A stretch of 64,000 nt of DNA from Nostoc sp. PCC 7107 (GTDB lineage: Bacteria > Cyanobacteriota > Cyanobacteriia > Cyanobacteriales > Nostocaceae). Under the pieces are notes generated by a model. It was not told the DNA's origin. It did no database searches and saw only the letters and a program-made list of their open reading frames with translations. How positions within the stretch are numbered: the stretch's first letter is position 1; every line of letters starts with the position of its first letter. A program made the translations under genes and the position numbers. Location: NCBI RefSeq assembly GCF_000316625.1, contig NC_019676.1, positions 5,102,501-5,166,500 of the forward strand. Direction: 5' to 3'. Of the stretch, positions 45,479 to 55,054 are shown one piece after another.

Positions 45479-46381
45479 CTACTTAGACAAGGATTTAGCT
45501 AAATTTAATACTTGATAAAGACTTAAAAACATTGCTGTAACTGTTTGATAAATTTCTTCTTGATTATCAGCTACATTAGGCGCAATTCTCACAGCAAGCT
45601 GCATAGATTTATCTGTTAATCTTAAGTTTCGTAGATTAGATAATTTTGGTAATTTTAATGCACCATCAACTTCAGATTGCAGAATTTTTATCGCTCCATA
45701 GCGACGCTGAGAATAGATAAGAGTTAAGTGAATATCTAATCCTACAGACTTAATTTTTGATTTGTATTTATTTTTTCCACTACTTCCACGCTTCCATCCG
45801 TACTGTTTTTTAGATAGAGACGTTGCAGATAATTCAAAGCGAGTTTTATCTAAAAATAATCCTTCAATCCTAATCCATTCATGTTGGTAATTATCTATCT
45901 TCCATCCAGCTTTATGAGGATGTGGTGTTGTAGTTGTTTTATATTCATTTTTATGAATTGGTTGAAAAGACAAATTTAACTGAACATCAGTTTTTGCATC
46001 CATATCTCTAGACAGCATTGGCAAAATTCTTTGTGCTGCTTGATAGCGATAATTTATGACATTAATTCTGCCAAATTTTGCCCTAGTTACCAATGCCATA
46101 ATAAAAGCGATCGCCAACCCAAAAATTGCTACAATCAATAAAAGAGCCAGACCTCCCAATAATTGGGTATTATTCACGGTGATAGAGGCAATAATTATCA
46201 ACCCAATTGCAATAACTATTCCTAAAAAATAATATAATGCCTTTTTGCCATATTCTTTTTGTTTTAGTTCTGCTAGACGATCAATTTCTGCAATCTCTTG
46301 CAAGTCAGCTATTATTTGAGTAACTGAGGCTTGCGCTGTATAAGTCAATTTTTTTCGGAATTGTTTTAAATCAACAGGCAT
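45479..46381 (-). CDS. Two-helix membrane protein, unknown
   Basis: A 300-residue protein with a cytosolic helical N-terminus (about 1-45), two adjacent membrane helices (about 48-68 and 74-96) and a soluble C-terminal domain of 200 residues with many lysines (SGKNKYKSKIKSVGLDIHLTL). No motif recognised. It ends 97 bp before the lipoprotein gene on the same strand, so the three genes may form one unit. Confidence 0.6.
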   Translation of the reverse strand: MPVDLKQFRKKLTYTAQASVTQIIADLQEIAEIDRLAELKQKEYGKKALYYFLGIVIAIGLIIIASITVNNTQLLGGLALLLIVAIFGLAIAFIMALVTRAKFGRINVINYRYQAAQRILPMLSRDMDAKTDVQLNLSFQPIHKNEYKTTTTPHPHKAGWKIDNYQHEWIRIEGLFLDKTRFELSATSLSKKQYGWKRGSSGKNKYKSKIKSVGLDIHLTLIYSQRRYGAIKILQSEVDGALKLPKLSNLRNLRLTDKSMQLAVRIAPNVADNQEEIYQTVTAMFLSLYQVLNLAKSLSK

Positions 46382-46624
46382 ATTATTATCACCCCATCCA
46401 ACTTTAATTAAATTTTGTTAAAAATCATAAAATATAAAATAATTTCAATATTTTGAAATATATTTTAATAAAATCCAATTTGGAATTTACTGTGAGTATA
46501 ATCAATCATCAAAATATAGCAATTATATCTGATGTATTCAGTGTTTGTCAGGTGGGTATTGATTACTATATTCTAGGCTAGTTGAGAGTTGGACTAAAAA
46601 TGCCCACCTGCTATCTATATATTT

Positions 46625-47821
46625 ATGAATCAATCAAAAATAGCATATATCTCCTTTGATACTGTGCCAGCACCAAAGGGAGCCGCAATTCATATTACAG
46701 CTTTTTCTAGAGCATTGGCAGCAGCCTTTGATGGCATTCAGTTAGTAACGGTTTCTCCAACATTAGAATGTATAAATGAACAAGAAATTTATCCGCAAGT
46801 GATACAAACAACGTTATCAGCTTGCGGCGATAATTTGATTCAGCGAATTTTGTATTTTCGTCATTTGTTAAGTGTATGGTTACAAAATAAGCAATTTGAA
46901 GTAATACATATTCGTTCAATTTATGAAGGATTTATGATTGCCCAACACAAACAAAAATATTGCAATCAGTTAATTTTTGAAGTTAATGGTTTACCTTCTA
47001 TAGAGTTAAAATATCGTTATCCAAATGTTGTTGATGATCGAGAGCTTTTACATAAGTTATATACTCAAGAGCAAATTTGTTTAGCAGCCGCAGATTTAAT
47101 TATCACACCTAGCAGTGTGACTTCTCAATATTTACAAAATCGTGGTGTACCAGTTAATAAAATTCGTGTGATTCCTAATGGCGTAGATTTAGATGTATTT
47201 ACCTACTATGAAAGCATAGGAAAATCTAACAATAATTTCCTACAACTTATATACTTTGGTACACTTTCACCGTGGCAAGGTGTAAATTTAGCAATTGAAG
47301 CGTTAGCTTTACTCAATCGGGATATTCCAGCTAATTTAACTATAATTGGACAAGCCAGAAATGACCAAATCAAAATTATCAAACAACTGGCTGTCAAATT
47401 AGGAATTGGAGATAAACTCAAGATATTAGAACCAATATCACAGCAAGAATTAGTTAAATATATTCACACTGCTGATGTAATTTTGGCACCTTTAACACCC
47501 AACGATCGCAACTTAGTTCAAGGTTGCTGTCCCCTAAAAATTTTAGAAGGGATGGCGACAGGAACACCTGTAATTGCTAGTGATTTATCAGTAGTCAGAG
47601 AACTAGGCGAAGATGGCGTACATTTTTTGTTAGTTAAACCAAGTTCAGCCAAAGCTATTAAAGATGCAGTGTTGCGGTTGCAAAGTGAACCAGAATTAGC
47701 AACTCAACTAGCTGCAAATGCTAGAAATAGAATAGAAAAACATTACACTTGGAAGCGTGCAGGTGAAGCTTTAATTGCAGCTTATACAGAATTAGGCATC
47801 AAAAGTTCAATCACAGTTTGA
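46625..47821 (+). CDS. GT4-family glycosyltransferase
   Basis: A 398-residue GT-B enzyme. The N-terminal acceptor domain starts KIAYISFDTVPAPKGAAIHI. The donor domain shows VIPNGVDLDVF, YFGTLSPWQGVNLAIEAL and the E-x7-E-like ILEGMATGTPVIASDLSVVRE. GT4 enzymes use nucleotide-activated sugars for polysaccharide or glycolipid assembly. It is convergent with a second GT4 gene; the two 3' ends overlap by 40 bp. Substrates unknown. Confidence 0.85.
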   Translation: MNQSKIAYISFDTVPAPKGAAIHITAFSRALAAAFDGIQLVTVSPTLECINEQEIYPQVIQTTLSACGDNLIQRILYFRHLLSVWLQNKQFEVIHIRSIYEGFMIAQHKQKYCNQLIFEVNGLPSIELKYRYPNVVDDRELLHKLYTQEQICLAAADLIITPSSVTSQYLQNRGVPVNKIRVIPNGVDLDVFTYYESIGKSNNNFLQLIYFGTLSPWQGVNLAIEALALLNRDIPANLTIIGQARNDQIKIIKQLAVKLGIGDKLKILEPISQQELVKYIHTADVILAPLTPNDRNLVQGCCPLKILEGMATGTPVIASDLSVVRELGEDGVHFLLVKPSSAKAIKDAVLRLQSEPELATQLAANARNRIEKHYTWKRAGEALIAAYTELGIKSSITV

Positions 47822-48939
47822 AGTCGCTGCTGTTCTTGAGCGATAGAATATTCTGTGAGAATGCGATCGCGTGCAGCTTGAGTAAGTTGAGATTTCATTG
47901 TGCTGGGCATTGCCAAACATTCTAAGACAGCTTCACCTAACTTATGCAGTTGCGATCGCGGCAGGATAAAACCACTCTCACCATGTATAATCACTTCAGG
48001 AATACCCCCCGCATCACTAGCAATACAGCAACAACCACAAGCCATTGCTTCTAATAGTGCATTTGGCATTCCTTCCCACAGTGAAGGCTGGAGATACACA
48101 CCACACAGATTTAAATGTGCTGCAACGGCTTGGGTATCAGGTAAATGTCCCGTAATAATAATCCGTTGGGCATTTTCTGGTTGCTGCGTAGCATAAAATT
48201 GCAACACAGATTCCTGATTAACCCGCACTTCACCGATAATCAATAAACAAGCAGAACGCTGATTTCTTACTGTTGTCAAAGCATTCAACAAGAACTGCTG
48301 TCCTTTCTTTTCCCGTAATTCTCCACAAAACCCTAGTACTACTTCCTCTGGCGCAATTCCTAAAGATTCCCGGCTAATTTCACCTATTACAGGGGTAAAA
48401 ATTTCTGTGTCTACCGCGTTTTTCACTACCAATACATCATCTCTACCACTCAATAACCTAATTTTGCCAGCCATCTCAGCACTCACCGCCGTAATTACTT
48501 GAGTGTGTTGTAGTGTCCATTGCAGGCGGGAAAAATCTCCGGGGGGAAACATTTCCTTATCAATATCATTACCACGGGCGCTGACAGTGCTGGCTATTCC
48601 TTGCATTCCCGCGAACCAAGTAGCCAAAAAACCGCTAGGAAACAAATAATGTCCCCACACTGCATCATACTGATAACAAGAATGCAACCATTCCAGTACA
48701 TTTAAAGTATGGGGCATAGTCATATTCCAGTGACGGTATAGCCCGATACGATAAACACGCGACTTTGCATTTACAGTTTCCGGTGGTAAAACTTCCCCTG
48801 GTTGTAGATAACGACTCCATGTCACCACATCAACTTCTACACCCAACTGACAAAGTGTAGTTACTAGCCGTGTCGCACTCCGCGCCAACCCCCCCAAATC
48901 TGGGGTAAATCTTTCTGTAATGAAAAGCAACCGTTTCAT
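47782..48939 (-). CDS. GT4-family glycosyltransferase
   Basis: A 385-residue GT-B enzyme starting MKRLLFITERFTPDLGGLAR. The start is placed at ATG 48939, 17 codons inside the longest frame, because GT4 proteins begin with exactly this strand. Donor-site signatures are LGFCGELREKKGQQFLLNAL, LQPSLWEGMPNALLEAMACG and ASDAGGIPEVI. It overlaps the convergent GT4 gene by 40 bp at the 3' end. The pair may act on the same surface polysaccharide. Confidence 0.85.
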   Translation of the reverse strand: MKRLLFITERFTPDLGGLARSATRLVTTLCQLGVEVDVVTWSRYLQPGEVLPPETVNAKSRVYRIGLYRHWNMTMPHTLNVLEWLHSCYQYDAVWGHYLFPSGFLATWFAGMQGIASTVSARGNDIDKEMFPPGDFSRLQWTLQHTQVITAVSAEMAGKIRLLSGRDDVLVVKNAVDTEIFTPVIGEISRESLGIAPEEVVLGFCGELREKKGQQFLLNALTTVRNQRSACLLIIGEVRVNQESVLQFYATQQPENAQRIIITGHLPDTQAVAAHLNLCGVYLQPSLWEGMPNALLEAMACGCCCIASDAGGIPEVIIHGESGFILPRSQLHKLGEAVLECLAMPSTMKSQLTQAARDRILTEYSIAQEQQRLQTVIELLMPNSV

Positions 48940-49094
48940 AAAAACTCCGCGTATCTTCTGCGTTTCAATAGTCCAAATCTCTGAAAGCACAAAAACGTAC
49001 AGAAATTTCTTTTGTTTTGTGATTTTGTGGCATAAATTTATTGAATGTGGGCGATAGATACTACAACACCGTCCTGAACACTAGGTAAGAAATT

Positions 49095-50063
49095 ATGCTT
49101 CAAACCACCCATAGAGTAGATGATTTAGGTATCAAATTGCCCATTACTCAAGCAGCTTTTAGAATTGCCCAACAATTCGCCAATCAACAACCTCACCCCA
49201 CCAAAGCAGAACAAGTGCGATTGAATACATTAGCTATATGGGTGGTAAATGACTATTTACAAATGATGGAAATTCCCACCAACCTCAGTGTTGGCGATAG
49301 TTGGAACCCGATAATGCAGTTATGTTCTAACGTAGCCGACCTAGAAATAGCCTCAATTGGTCGTCTGGAGTGTCGCCCGATGAAATTGGCCGAACAAGTA
49401 TGTTCCATTCCCCCGGAAACTTGGGAAGACCGCATAGGTTATGTCGTAGTGCAAATAGATGAATCACTGCAAGAAGCAAATTTATTAGGTTTTATTCAGA
49501 GTGTAAATAATGAATTTCTACCTCTGCATCAACTACAACCTCTAGAAAAATTAATTGACCGTATTGCACAGTTGAAAACCTCTCCAGTCCAAACCCTAGT
49601 AAATTTAAGTCAATGGTTAGTCGGTCAAGTGGATGCGGCCTGGCAAACAGTGGAATCCTTACGAGAATTGTTAGAATCTAGACCTAATTATGCTTTTCGT
49701 GGTAGTATAACTACGGAAGAATCATCAATTCATCAGCACCCAGCACCCACCAAACGGGCAAAACTGATTGATTTGGGTATCCAAATAGCTAATCAACCCT
49801 TGATGCTAATTGTGGAAATAAGCCCAGAACCAGAGATGAAAACTAGTATTCGTTTGCAATTGCACCCAACAAGGAATCAAGTATATTTACCAGAAGGAGT
49901 CAAACTCACGGTATTGGATGAGTCAGGCGAAATCTTTTTGGAAGCCCAAGCCAGAAGTGCAGATAATTACATTCAATTGCAATTTCGGGGTGAAATCCAA
50001 GAAAAATTTAGTGTGGCAATATCTTTAAATGATATGAGTATTCAAGAACACTTTATGATTTGA
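49095..50063 (+). CDS. DUF1822 family protein
   Basis: A 322-residue cytosolic protein of the cyanobacterial DUF1822 family (ITQAAFRIAQQFANQQPHPT, VRLNTLAIWVVNDYLQMMEI; later residues carry a beta-rich domain LRLHPTRNQVYLPEGV-like). Its function is not known. It lies 139 bp upstream of the CHAT-CHASE2 gene on the same strand; DUF1822, CHAT-CHASE2 and DUF928 genes often travel together in cyanobacteria, suggesting one signalling or stress unit. Confidence 0.8.
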   Translation: MLQTTHRVDDLGIKLPITQAAFRIAQQFANQQPHPTKAEQVRLNTLAIWVVNDYLQMMEIPTNLSVGDSWNPIMQLCSNVADLEIASIGRLECRPMKLAEQVCSIPPETWEDRIGYVVVQIDESLQEANLLGFIQSVNNEFLPLHQLQPLEKLIDRIAQLKTSPVQTLVNLSQWLVGQVDAAWQTVESLRELLESRPNYAFRGSITTEESSIHQHPAPTKRAKLIDLGIQIANQPLMLIVEISPEPEMKTSIRLQLHPTRNQVYLPEGVKLTVLDESGEIFLEAQARSADNYIQLQFRGEIQEKFSVAISLNDMSIQEHFMI

Positions 50064-50202
50064 AAAAGTAGGAGGTAGTGGTTCGACTTCACCCACCAAA
50101 CAGGCAAAAGACAAGAATCAAAAGCCTTGATGTCTGACTCTGGTGTGATCTATAAAGTCCATCCAAGATTCACAATCTCAAATCTAAAATTTTTTGTCGG
50201 TC

Positions 50203-52539
50203 ATGGCTAAGTTAGTGGTTTTGAAATTCGGAGATGCTAGTTTCAACCAAGGGTTTGCTGTTACACTTCAGATTGGTGAAGAAAGCGATCGCCCAACAAC
50301 AGAAATCACTGGTAGATTACCACCATGCCCAGAAATGCCGCTTTACTACACCCGCTGGCAATCAAGTTATCGTCAAATCGGTAATACTCATCGCTTAGAT
50401 GCGGAGAAAATTCAAGTCACAAATGTTTCCATCACCCAAAGTTGTCAAGATTTAGCACACGTTTTACAGGCACGTTTTAATACTTGGTTACGCACCGAAG
50501 AGTTTCGCCCTTTAAGAGAAAAATGGTTAGAGAAACTACTACCAACAGATGAAGTAAGAGTAATTTTACAAACAGATAATAGTCAATTGCAGAGATTACC
50601 CTGGCATCTGTGGGAATTACTCGATCGCTATCCCAAAGCAGAAATTGCGATCGCCTCACATACCTATGAACACATCCTTCAGCCCCTTACCCACAAATCA
50701 AAAGTCAAAATTTTAGCCATTGTTGGTGATAGTCAAGGAATTGACACTCAAGCTGATTTAGCCATTTTGCAACAATGCCAGAATGCTGATATCACCTTTT
50801 TAGTAGAACCACAACGTCAACCATTAACCGATCATCTCTGGGGAGAAAATTGGGATATTTTATTTTTTGCTGGACACAGTTCCAGTCAGGAAAATGATAT
50901 CACTGGGCGGATTTATTTAAACAAAACTGATAGCCTCAGTATGAGCGAGTTAAGATATGCCCTCAAGCAAGCCATTGAACGCGGTTTGCATCTGGCAATT
51001 TTTAACTCCTGTGATGGTTTGGGACTCGCACGAGAATTAGCCGATCTCCAGATTCCCCAAATGGTAATTATGCGCGAACCTGTGCCCGACCAGGTAGCCC
51101 AAGAATTTTTAAAATATTTTTTAACTAGTTATGCTGAGGGAGAAACTTTATATCAAGCAGTCCGTCAAGCACGGGAACGCTTACAAGGCTTAGAAGATAA
51201 ATTTCCCTGTGCAACATGGCTACCAGTAATTTGTCAAAATCTGGCCCAGATACCCCTGACTTGGCAAGAACTCACGCCTCCCCTTACCCCAGTCGCTGAG
51301 ATTTTACCGACACATCCCAAATTGAAATGGAAATTAGGTTTATTTTCGAGTTTGGTGATGACTGGGGTAATTTTGGGACTGCGGTTTTTGGGAGTTCTCC
51401 AAGGTGCAGAACTCCAAGCATTTGATCAAATGATGCGATCGCGTCCAGACGAAGGCCCTGATCAGCGACTATTAATTGTGACAATTGACGATGCTGATTT
51501 AGTTCACCAACGCCGTAACGGTGAAGTTTTGAAAGGAACTTCTCTGTCTGATAAATCACTCAATGCCTTACTGATAAAATTACAAGAATACAAACCACGA
51601 GCGATCGGTTTAGATATTTATCGTGATTTTTCTGCCGAACTGCCAGACTTGGCTAAAAGGCTGCAAAAAACTGATAATTTGATAGGTGTGTGTAAAGGTA
51701 GTGATTCAACAGTCATGACCAAAGGCATTGAACCACCACCAGAAATTCCCAAAGAACGGCAAGGATTCAGCGACTTTCTTCACGATACTGATGGAGTTGT
51801 GCGTCGTCATCTGATGTTCTTCACCCCAGAAACAGCATCTTTATGTTCTGCTGACTATGCTTTTAGTACACAATTAGCCTTTCGCTATCTTTTACCCTTG
51901 GGAATTACACCAAAATTTACCCCCCAAGGGAATTTACAGTTAGGTAAGACTGTTTTTCCTCGACTATCATCTCGCAGTGGCGGTTATCAAGGTATTGATG
52001 CCAATAGTGGGCAAACCTTACTCAACTACCGCGCTTCTCAGAAGATTGCAGAAACAGTCACACTCACCCAAATTTTATCTAGTCCGATGAACCCCAATGC
52101 CATCAAAGACCGGATTATTTTGATTGGGGTGACAGCTAGAGGTGATTTTCCTGACTATTGGGCGACACCATTCGGTAGCAGATTAGCATTGCAAATGCCA
52201 GGAGTCATGGTACAAGCACAAATGATCAGCCAGATTATTAGTGCCGTTTTGAATAAACGACCTTTGCTGACAGTTTGGCCGTTTGGGTGGGAAATATTGT
52301 GGATTTGGGGTTGGTCTGTGGTGGGAGGATTGTTAGTTTGGCGATGGCGGCGGCTACCCTTGTTGGCATTAGCATTGGGAATTACTTCTGGCATACTTTA
52401 TTTACTGTGTCTTAGTCTATTAATCTGCGGTATATGGGTGCCTTTTGTCCCCTCAGCTTTCTTACTAATAGGGACAGCAAGTGCAATTTCTATCCAAAAC
52501 TGCACATCAGACTTTTGGCAAAAATTGAACCATAAATAA
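50203..52539 (+). CDS. CHAT-protease/CHASE2 membrane sensor
   Basis: A 778-residue protein. The N-terminal half is a CHAT caspase-like domain with catalytic dyad H225 (LFFAGHSSSQ) and C270 (IFNSCDGLGLA). After a membrane helix near 380-398 comes an extracytoplasmic CHASE2 sensor (about 400-650, QAFDQMMRSRPDEGPDQRLL), then three C-terminal helices with no kinase or cyclase. ATG 50203 is preferred to the in-frame TTG nine bases earlier. An external signal may switch on protease activity inside. Followed by a DUF928 gene on the same strand. Confidence 0.85.
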   Translation: MAKLVVLKFGDASFNQGFAVTLQIGEESDRPTTEITGRLPPCPEMPLYYTRWQSSYRQIGNTHRLDAEKIQVTNVSITQSCQDLAHVLQARFNTWLRTEEFRPLREKWLEKLLPTDEVRVILQTDNSQLQRLPWHLWELLDRYPKAEIAIASHTYEHILQPLTHKSKVKILAIVGDSQGIDTQADLAILQQCQNADITFLVEPQRQPLTDHLWGENWDILFFAGHSSSQENDITGRIYLNKTDSLSMSELRYALKQAIERGLHLAIFNSCDGLGLARELADLQIPQMVIMREPVPDQVAQEFLKYFLTSYAEGETLYQAVRQARERLQGLEDKFPCATWLPVICQNLAQIPLTWQELTPPLTPVAEILPTHPKLKWKLGLFSSLVMTGVILGLRFLGVLQGAELQAFDQMMRSRPDEGPDQRLLIVTIDDADLVHQRRNGEVLKGTSLSDKSLNALLIKLQEYKPRAIGLDIYRDFSAELPDLAKRLQKTDNLIGVCKGSDSTVMTKGIEPPPEIPKERQGFSDFLHDTDGVVRRHLMFFTPETASLCSADYAFSTQLAFRYLLPLGITPKFTPQGNLQLGKTVFPRLSSRSGGYQGIDANSGQTLLNYRASQKIAETVTLTQILSSPMNPNAIKDRIILIGVTARGDFPDYWATPFGSRLALQMPGVMVQAQMISQIISAVLNKRPLLTVWPFGWEILWIWGWSVVGGLLVWRWRRLPLLALALGITSGILYLLCLSLLICGIWVPFVPSAFLLIGTASAISIQNCTSDFWQKLNHK

Positions 52540-52613
52540 TTAATTGTCAGAAACATCAGTTTAAGCAGATAAAATCAACTGTTTCAGCCACACACAACTG
52601 GAGTTTACAACTG

Positions 52614-53381
52614 ATGAGACTATTATTCGGATTAACTCTAGGCTATTTAGGTTTTTTAACTAGTCAAACCCTGGCACTAGCAATGCCAATAGCCAGTCAC
52701 AATATGAAGACTGTATCCCAAACAGTGAATTTTAATCCACCTAAACCACCCGCAGATCCACCACCTGGGGGTAGGGTGTTAGGTGGTGCAAAACGCGGTT
52801 CTTGTCCCCAAGTTCAACAAGATTTAACGGCTTTAGTACCCTTTACTAAAGAACCGCCTTCAGTTACTAATGTTTGGTCATTAACGACATCAGCACATCC
52901 AACATTTTGGTTCTACGTGCCGTATTCCCAAACAGCAAATCTTCCGGCTATGTTTGTGCTGCAAGATCAACAATCAAAGGACTTGTATAAGCAACCTATA
53001 GCTTTGCCAAATCATCCAGGAATCATGAGTATTTCTCTACCTGCTAATGCTCCTGGGTTAGCTGTTAATCAACAATACCGTTGGTTTTTGACTTTTGCTT
53101 GCGAGACACAAGAAGACTCACCTCCTATTTACGTTGAAGGAGTAATCCAACGAGTTAAACTCAGTCGAGAAATTACCCAAGAACTACAAACAGCTACACC
53201 TTTACAACAGTTTGCCATCTATGCCCAAAATGGTATTTGGCACGAAGCAATCACAACACTAGCCAAACTCAGACAAGAACATCCTCAAGATCCAGCCCTG
53301 AAAACACAATGGCAAAATTTGTTAGCCAGCATCCGTTTAGGTAATGTTGCAACAGAACCAATCTTGTCAGATAAACATTAA
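52614..53381 (+). CDS. DUF928 family exported protein
   Basis: A 255-residue DUF928 protein. It has a signal peptide (LFGLTLGYLGFLTSQTLALA, cleavage near residue 23-24), then the family signature GGRVLGGAKRGSCP with its conserved cysteine, and TFACETQEDSPPIYVEGVIQR. The mature protein should be periplasmic. It lies 74 bp after the CHAT-CHASE2 gene, consistent with delivering or modifying a signal for the CHASE2 domain; that link is inference. Confidence 0.85.
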   Translation: MRLLFGLTLGYLGFLTSQTLALAMPIASHNMKTVSQTVNFNPPKPPADPPPGGRVLGGAKRGSCPQVQQDLTALVPFTKEPPSVTNVWSLTTSAHPTFWFYVPYSQTANLPAMFVLQDQQSKDLYKQPIALPNHPGIMSISLPANAPGLAVNQQYRWFLTFACETQEDSPPIYVEGVIQRVKLSREITQELQTATPLQQFAIYAQNGIWHEAITTLAKLRQEHPQDPALKTQWQNLLASIRLGNVATEPILSDKH

Positions 53382-53397
53382 AACAAGGGTGTGGGTG

Positions 53398-53500
53398 CAG
53401 AGTGCAGAGAAGCAGAGAAAGTATTTAAGTACTCCCCACTCAGCGAGAAGTTGCGTGCGCGGGTTCCCCGCGTTGAGCAAACTTCGGTGACTCTGCACTT
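53398..53500. repeat. Hairpin repeat between convergent genes
   Basis: AGTGCAGAG near the left end is complementary to CTCTGCACT at 53492-53500, which a T-run follows. Inside is a GC-rich stem (GCGCGGG TTCC CCGCG). The element closes the DUF928 and CobW 3' ends and could terminate in both directions. It resembles dispersed repeats of Nostoc-type genomes. Confidence 0.55.
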
Positions 53501-53501
53501 T

Positions 53502-54473
53502 TTACGCCAGACAAGCCAAAAAATCTTGCTTGAGTTTGGCTTCATCTAAATTCCGCCCGATGAAAACTAATTCGTTTTTCCGCGTTTCGCTTGGTTTCCA
53601 AGGTCTATCTGGTCTACCATCGAATATCATGTGTACCCCTTGAAAAACAAAGCGATTGTCTTCCCCAGCAATATTTAAAATCCCTTTCATCCGAAAAATA
53701 TCGGTGCCTTGAGTACGCAATAATTCACTCATCCAAGCGTGTAATTTTTCCCCATCCAGCGCTCCTTGGGCGACTAAAGCCACAGAATAAACGCTTTCAT
53801 CATGTACGTGAGCATCTTCGCCTAAAAAATTTGGGTCAATTTCTAAAGCGCGATTCAAATCAAAGGCTTGCACACCTAATAACGCATCCATTGATAATTC
53901 TGAGTTGCGGGTGCGATAAATTTTAGCGATCGCATTCATTCCCCGAATCCGCTTTTCTAATTCTTCTAGTTCTTCTGGTGCGACTAAATCAGTTTTATTA
54001 AGTAAAATAACGTCGGCAAAAGCAATTTGTTCTTGAGCTTCATCTGCTTCCCAGTGATGCCAAATATGCTTGGCATCAACTACCGTCACCACTGCATCTA
54101 GCGACAGTTGATTTTGCATATCTTCATCGACAAAAAATGTCTGAATCACTGGTGCAGGATCGGCCAAACCAGTAGTTTCAATTACTAAATGGTCAAACTT
54201 ATCACGTCGCTTCATCAAATTACCGATGATGCGAATTAAGTCGCCGCGGACTGTACAACAGATGCAGCCATTATTCATCTCAAATATTTCCTCATCGGCA
54301 TCAATAACCAATTGATTATCAATGCCTACTTCCCCAAATTCATTCACAATCACAGCAACTTTTTTACCGTGTTCGTAAGTGAGAATGTGATTGAGTAGAG
54401 TTGTTTTACCTGCGCCTAAATAGCCAGTCAAAACCGTAACGGGAACTGTATCTGTTATTACATCAGCCACCAT
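53502..54473 (-). CDS. CobW/COG0523 G3E GTPase metallochaperone
   Basis: A 323-residue G3E GTPase. P-loop GYLGAGKTT is at 17-25, the metal-binding GCICC at 69-73 (C70, C72, C73), ETTGLADP forms the Walker B/switch region, and LLNKTDLV is the NKxD guanine motif. The C-terminal CobW_C domain contains FQGVHMIFDGRPDRPW. Such proteins move metals, often zinc or cobalt, to client enzymes; no long His stretch is present. A TGA-N9-TCA element lies just upstream (54498-54512). Confidence 0.88.
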   Translation of the reverse strand: MVADVITDTVPVTVLTGYLGAGKTTLLNHILTYEHGKKVAVIVNEFGEVGIDNQLVIDADEEIFEMNNGCICCTVRGDLIRIIGNLMKRRDKFDHLVIETTGLADPAPVIQTFFVDEDMQNQLSLDAVVTVVDAKHIWHHWEADEAQEQIAFADVILLNKTDLVAPEELEELEKRIRGMNAIAKIYRTRNSELSMDALLGVQAFDLNRALEIDPNFLGEDAHVHDESVYSVALVAQGALDGEKLHAWMSELLRTQGTDIFRMKGILNIAGEDNRFVFQGVHMIFDGRPDRPWKPSETRKNELVFIGRNLDEAKLKQDFLACLA

Positions 54474-54619
54474 ATTATCAAAACCTCTTGTCTCATCTGA
54501 ATGATAATCTCAACCATGATAAGCGGTTTTGGATTTTTGTGTGAATTTGCGGATAATCCACACTGTTCTGGAATTAACAACTATCTTGAGTAAGACTTAA
54601 CAAAACAAATTTAACTTTT

Positions 54620-54880
54620 AAAGTCATGAAAAACTAACCAATTTTCTGTGCCTAGTTAGTTTTTTTGCCAAGATACAATCGGTTATCGCGTGTGGAACTT
54701 GGAGAAGAAATCATTATTTCCAACCGAGGCGTTCCCGTGGCCAAGCTGGTTCCGCTTCGTACCTCATCCAATCGGCAAACTAGTTTAGGTTTGGATAAAG
54801 AGCGTTTTATTGTGCCAGAAGACTTTAACGCTCCTTTGCCAGAGGAGATATTAGCCGCATTCGAGGGTAGTGAAGCGTGA
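54620..54880 (+). pseudogene. Phd/VapB-type antitoxin, frameshifted
   Basis: From about 54665 the frame reads RLSRVELGEEIIISNRGVPV followed by AKLVPLRTSSNRQ, the conserved body of a prevent-host-death antitoxin. The expected N-terminus is missing: in the neighbouring frame GCCAAGATACAA (AKIQ) is present and one extra base would explain the break. An apparent TTG start at 54665 would give a 71-residue protein without the normal N-terminal strand. It overlaps the toxin remnant by 3 nt. Confidence 0.6.
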
Positions 54881-54963
54881 AACTCTTGATAGATACTCAG
54901 TGCTGGTTGTGGTGGTTTGCCCAACCGGAACGATTGAGTGAGGAGACAATAGTTCCGAGATGA
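54877..54963 (+). pseudogene. VapC toxin remnant
   Basis: Starting from GTG 54877, 28 codons encode KLLIDTQCWLWWFAQPERLS EETIVPR (the first PIN aspartate is present), then TGA. A full PIN toxin is about 125-130 residues, so about three quarters of the gene is gone. It overlaps the antitoxin stop as in intact pairs. Confidence 0.6.
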
Positions 54964-55054
54964 TGAGCGCATCATCTCTCAAATTTTCCCTGACTTGAAT
55001 CTCACCCCAAGCCAGATTTTTCAAGCTGGTTTAGTATCTTAACCTTTGGGCTTT

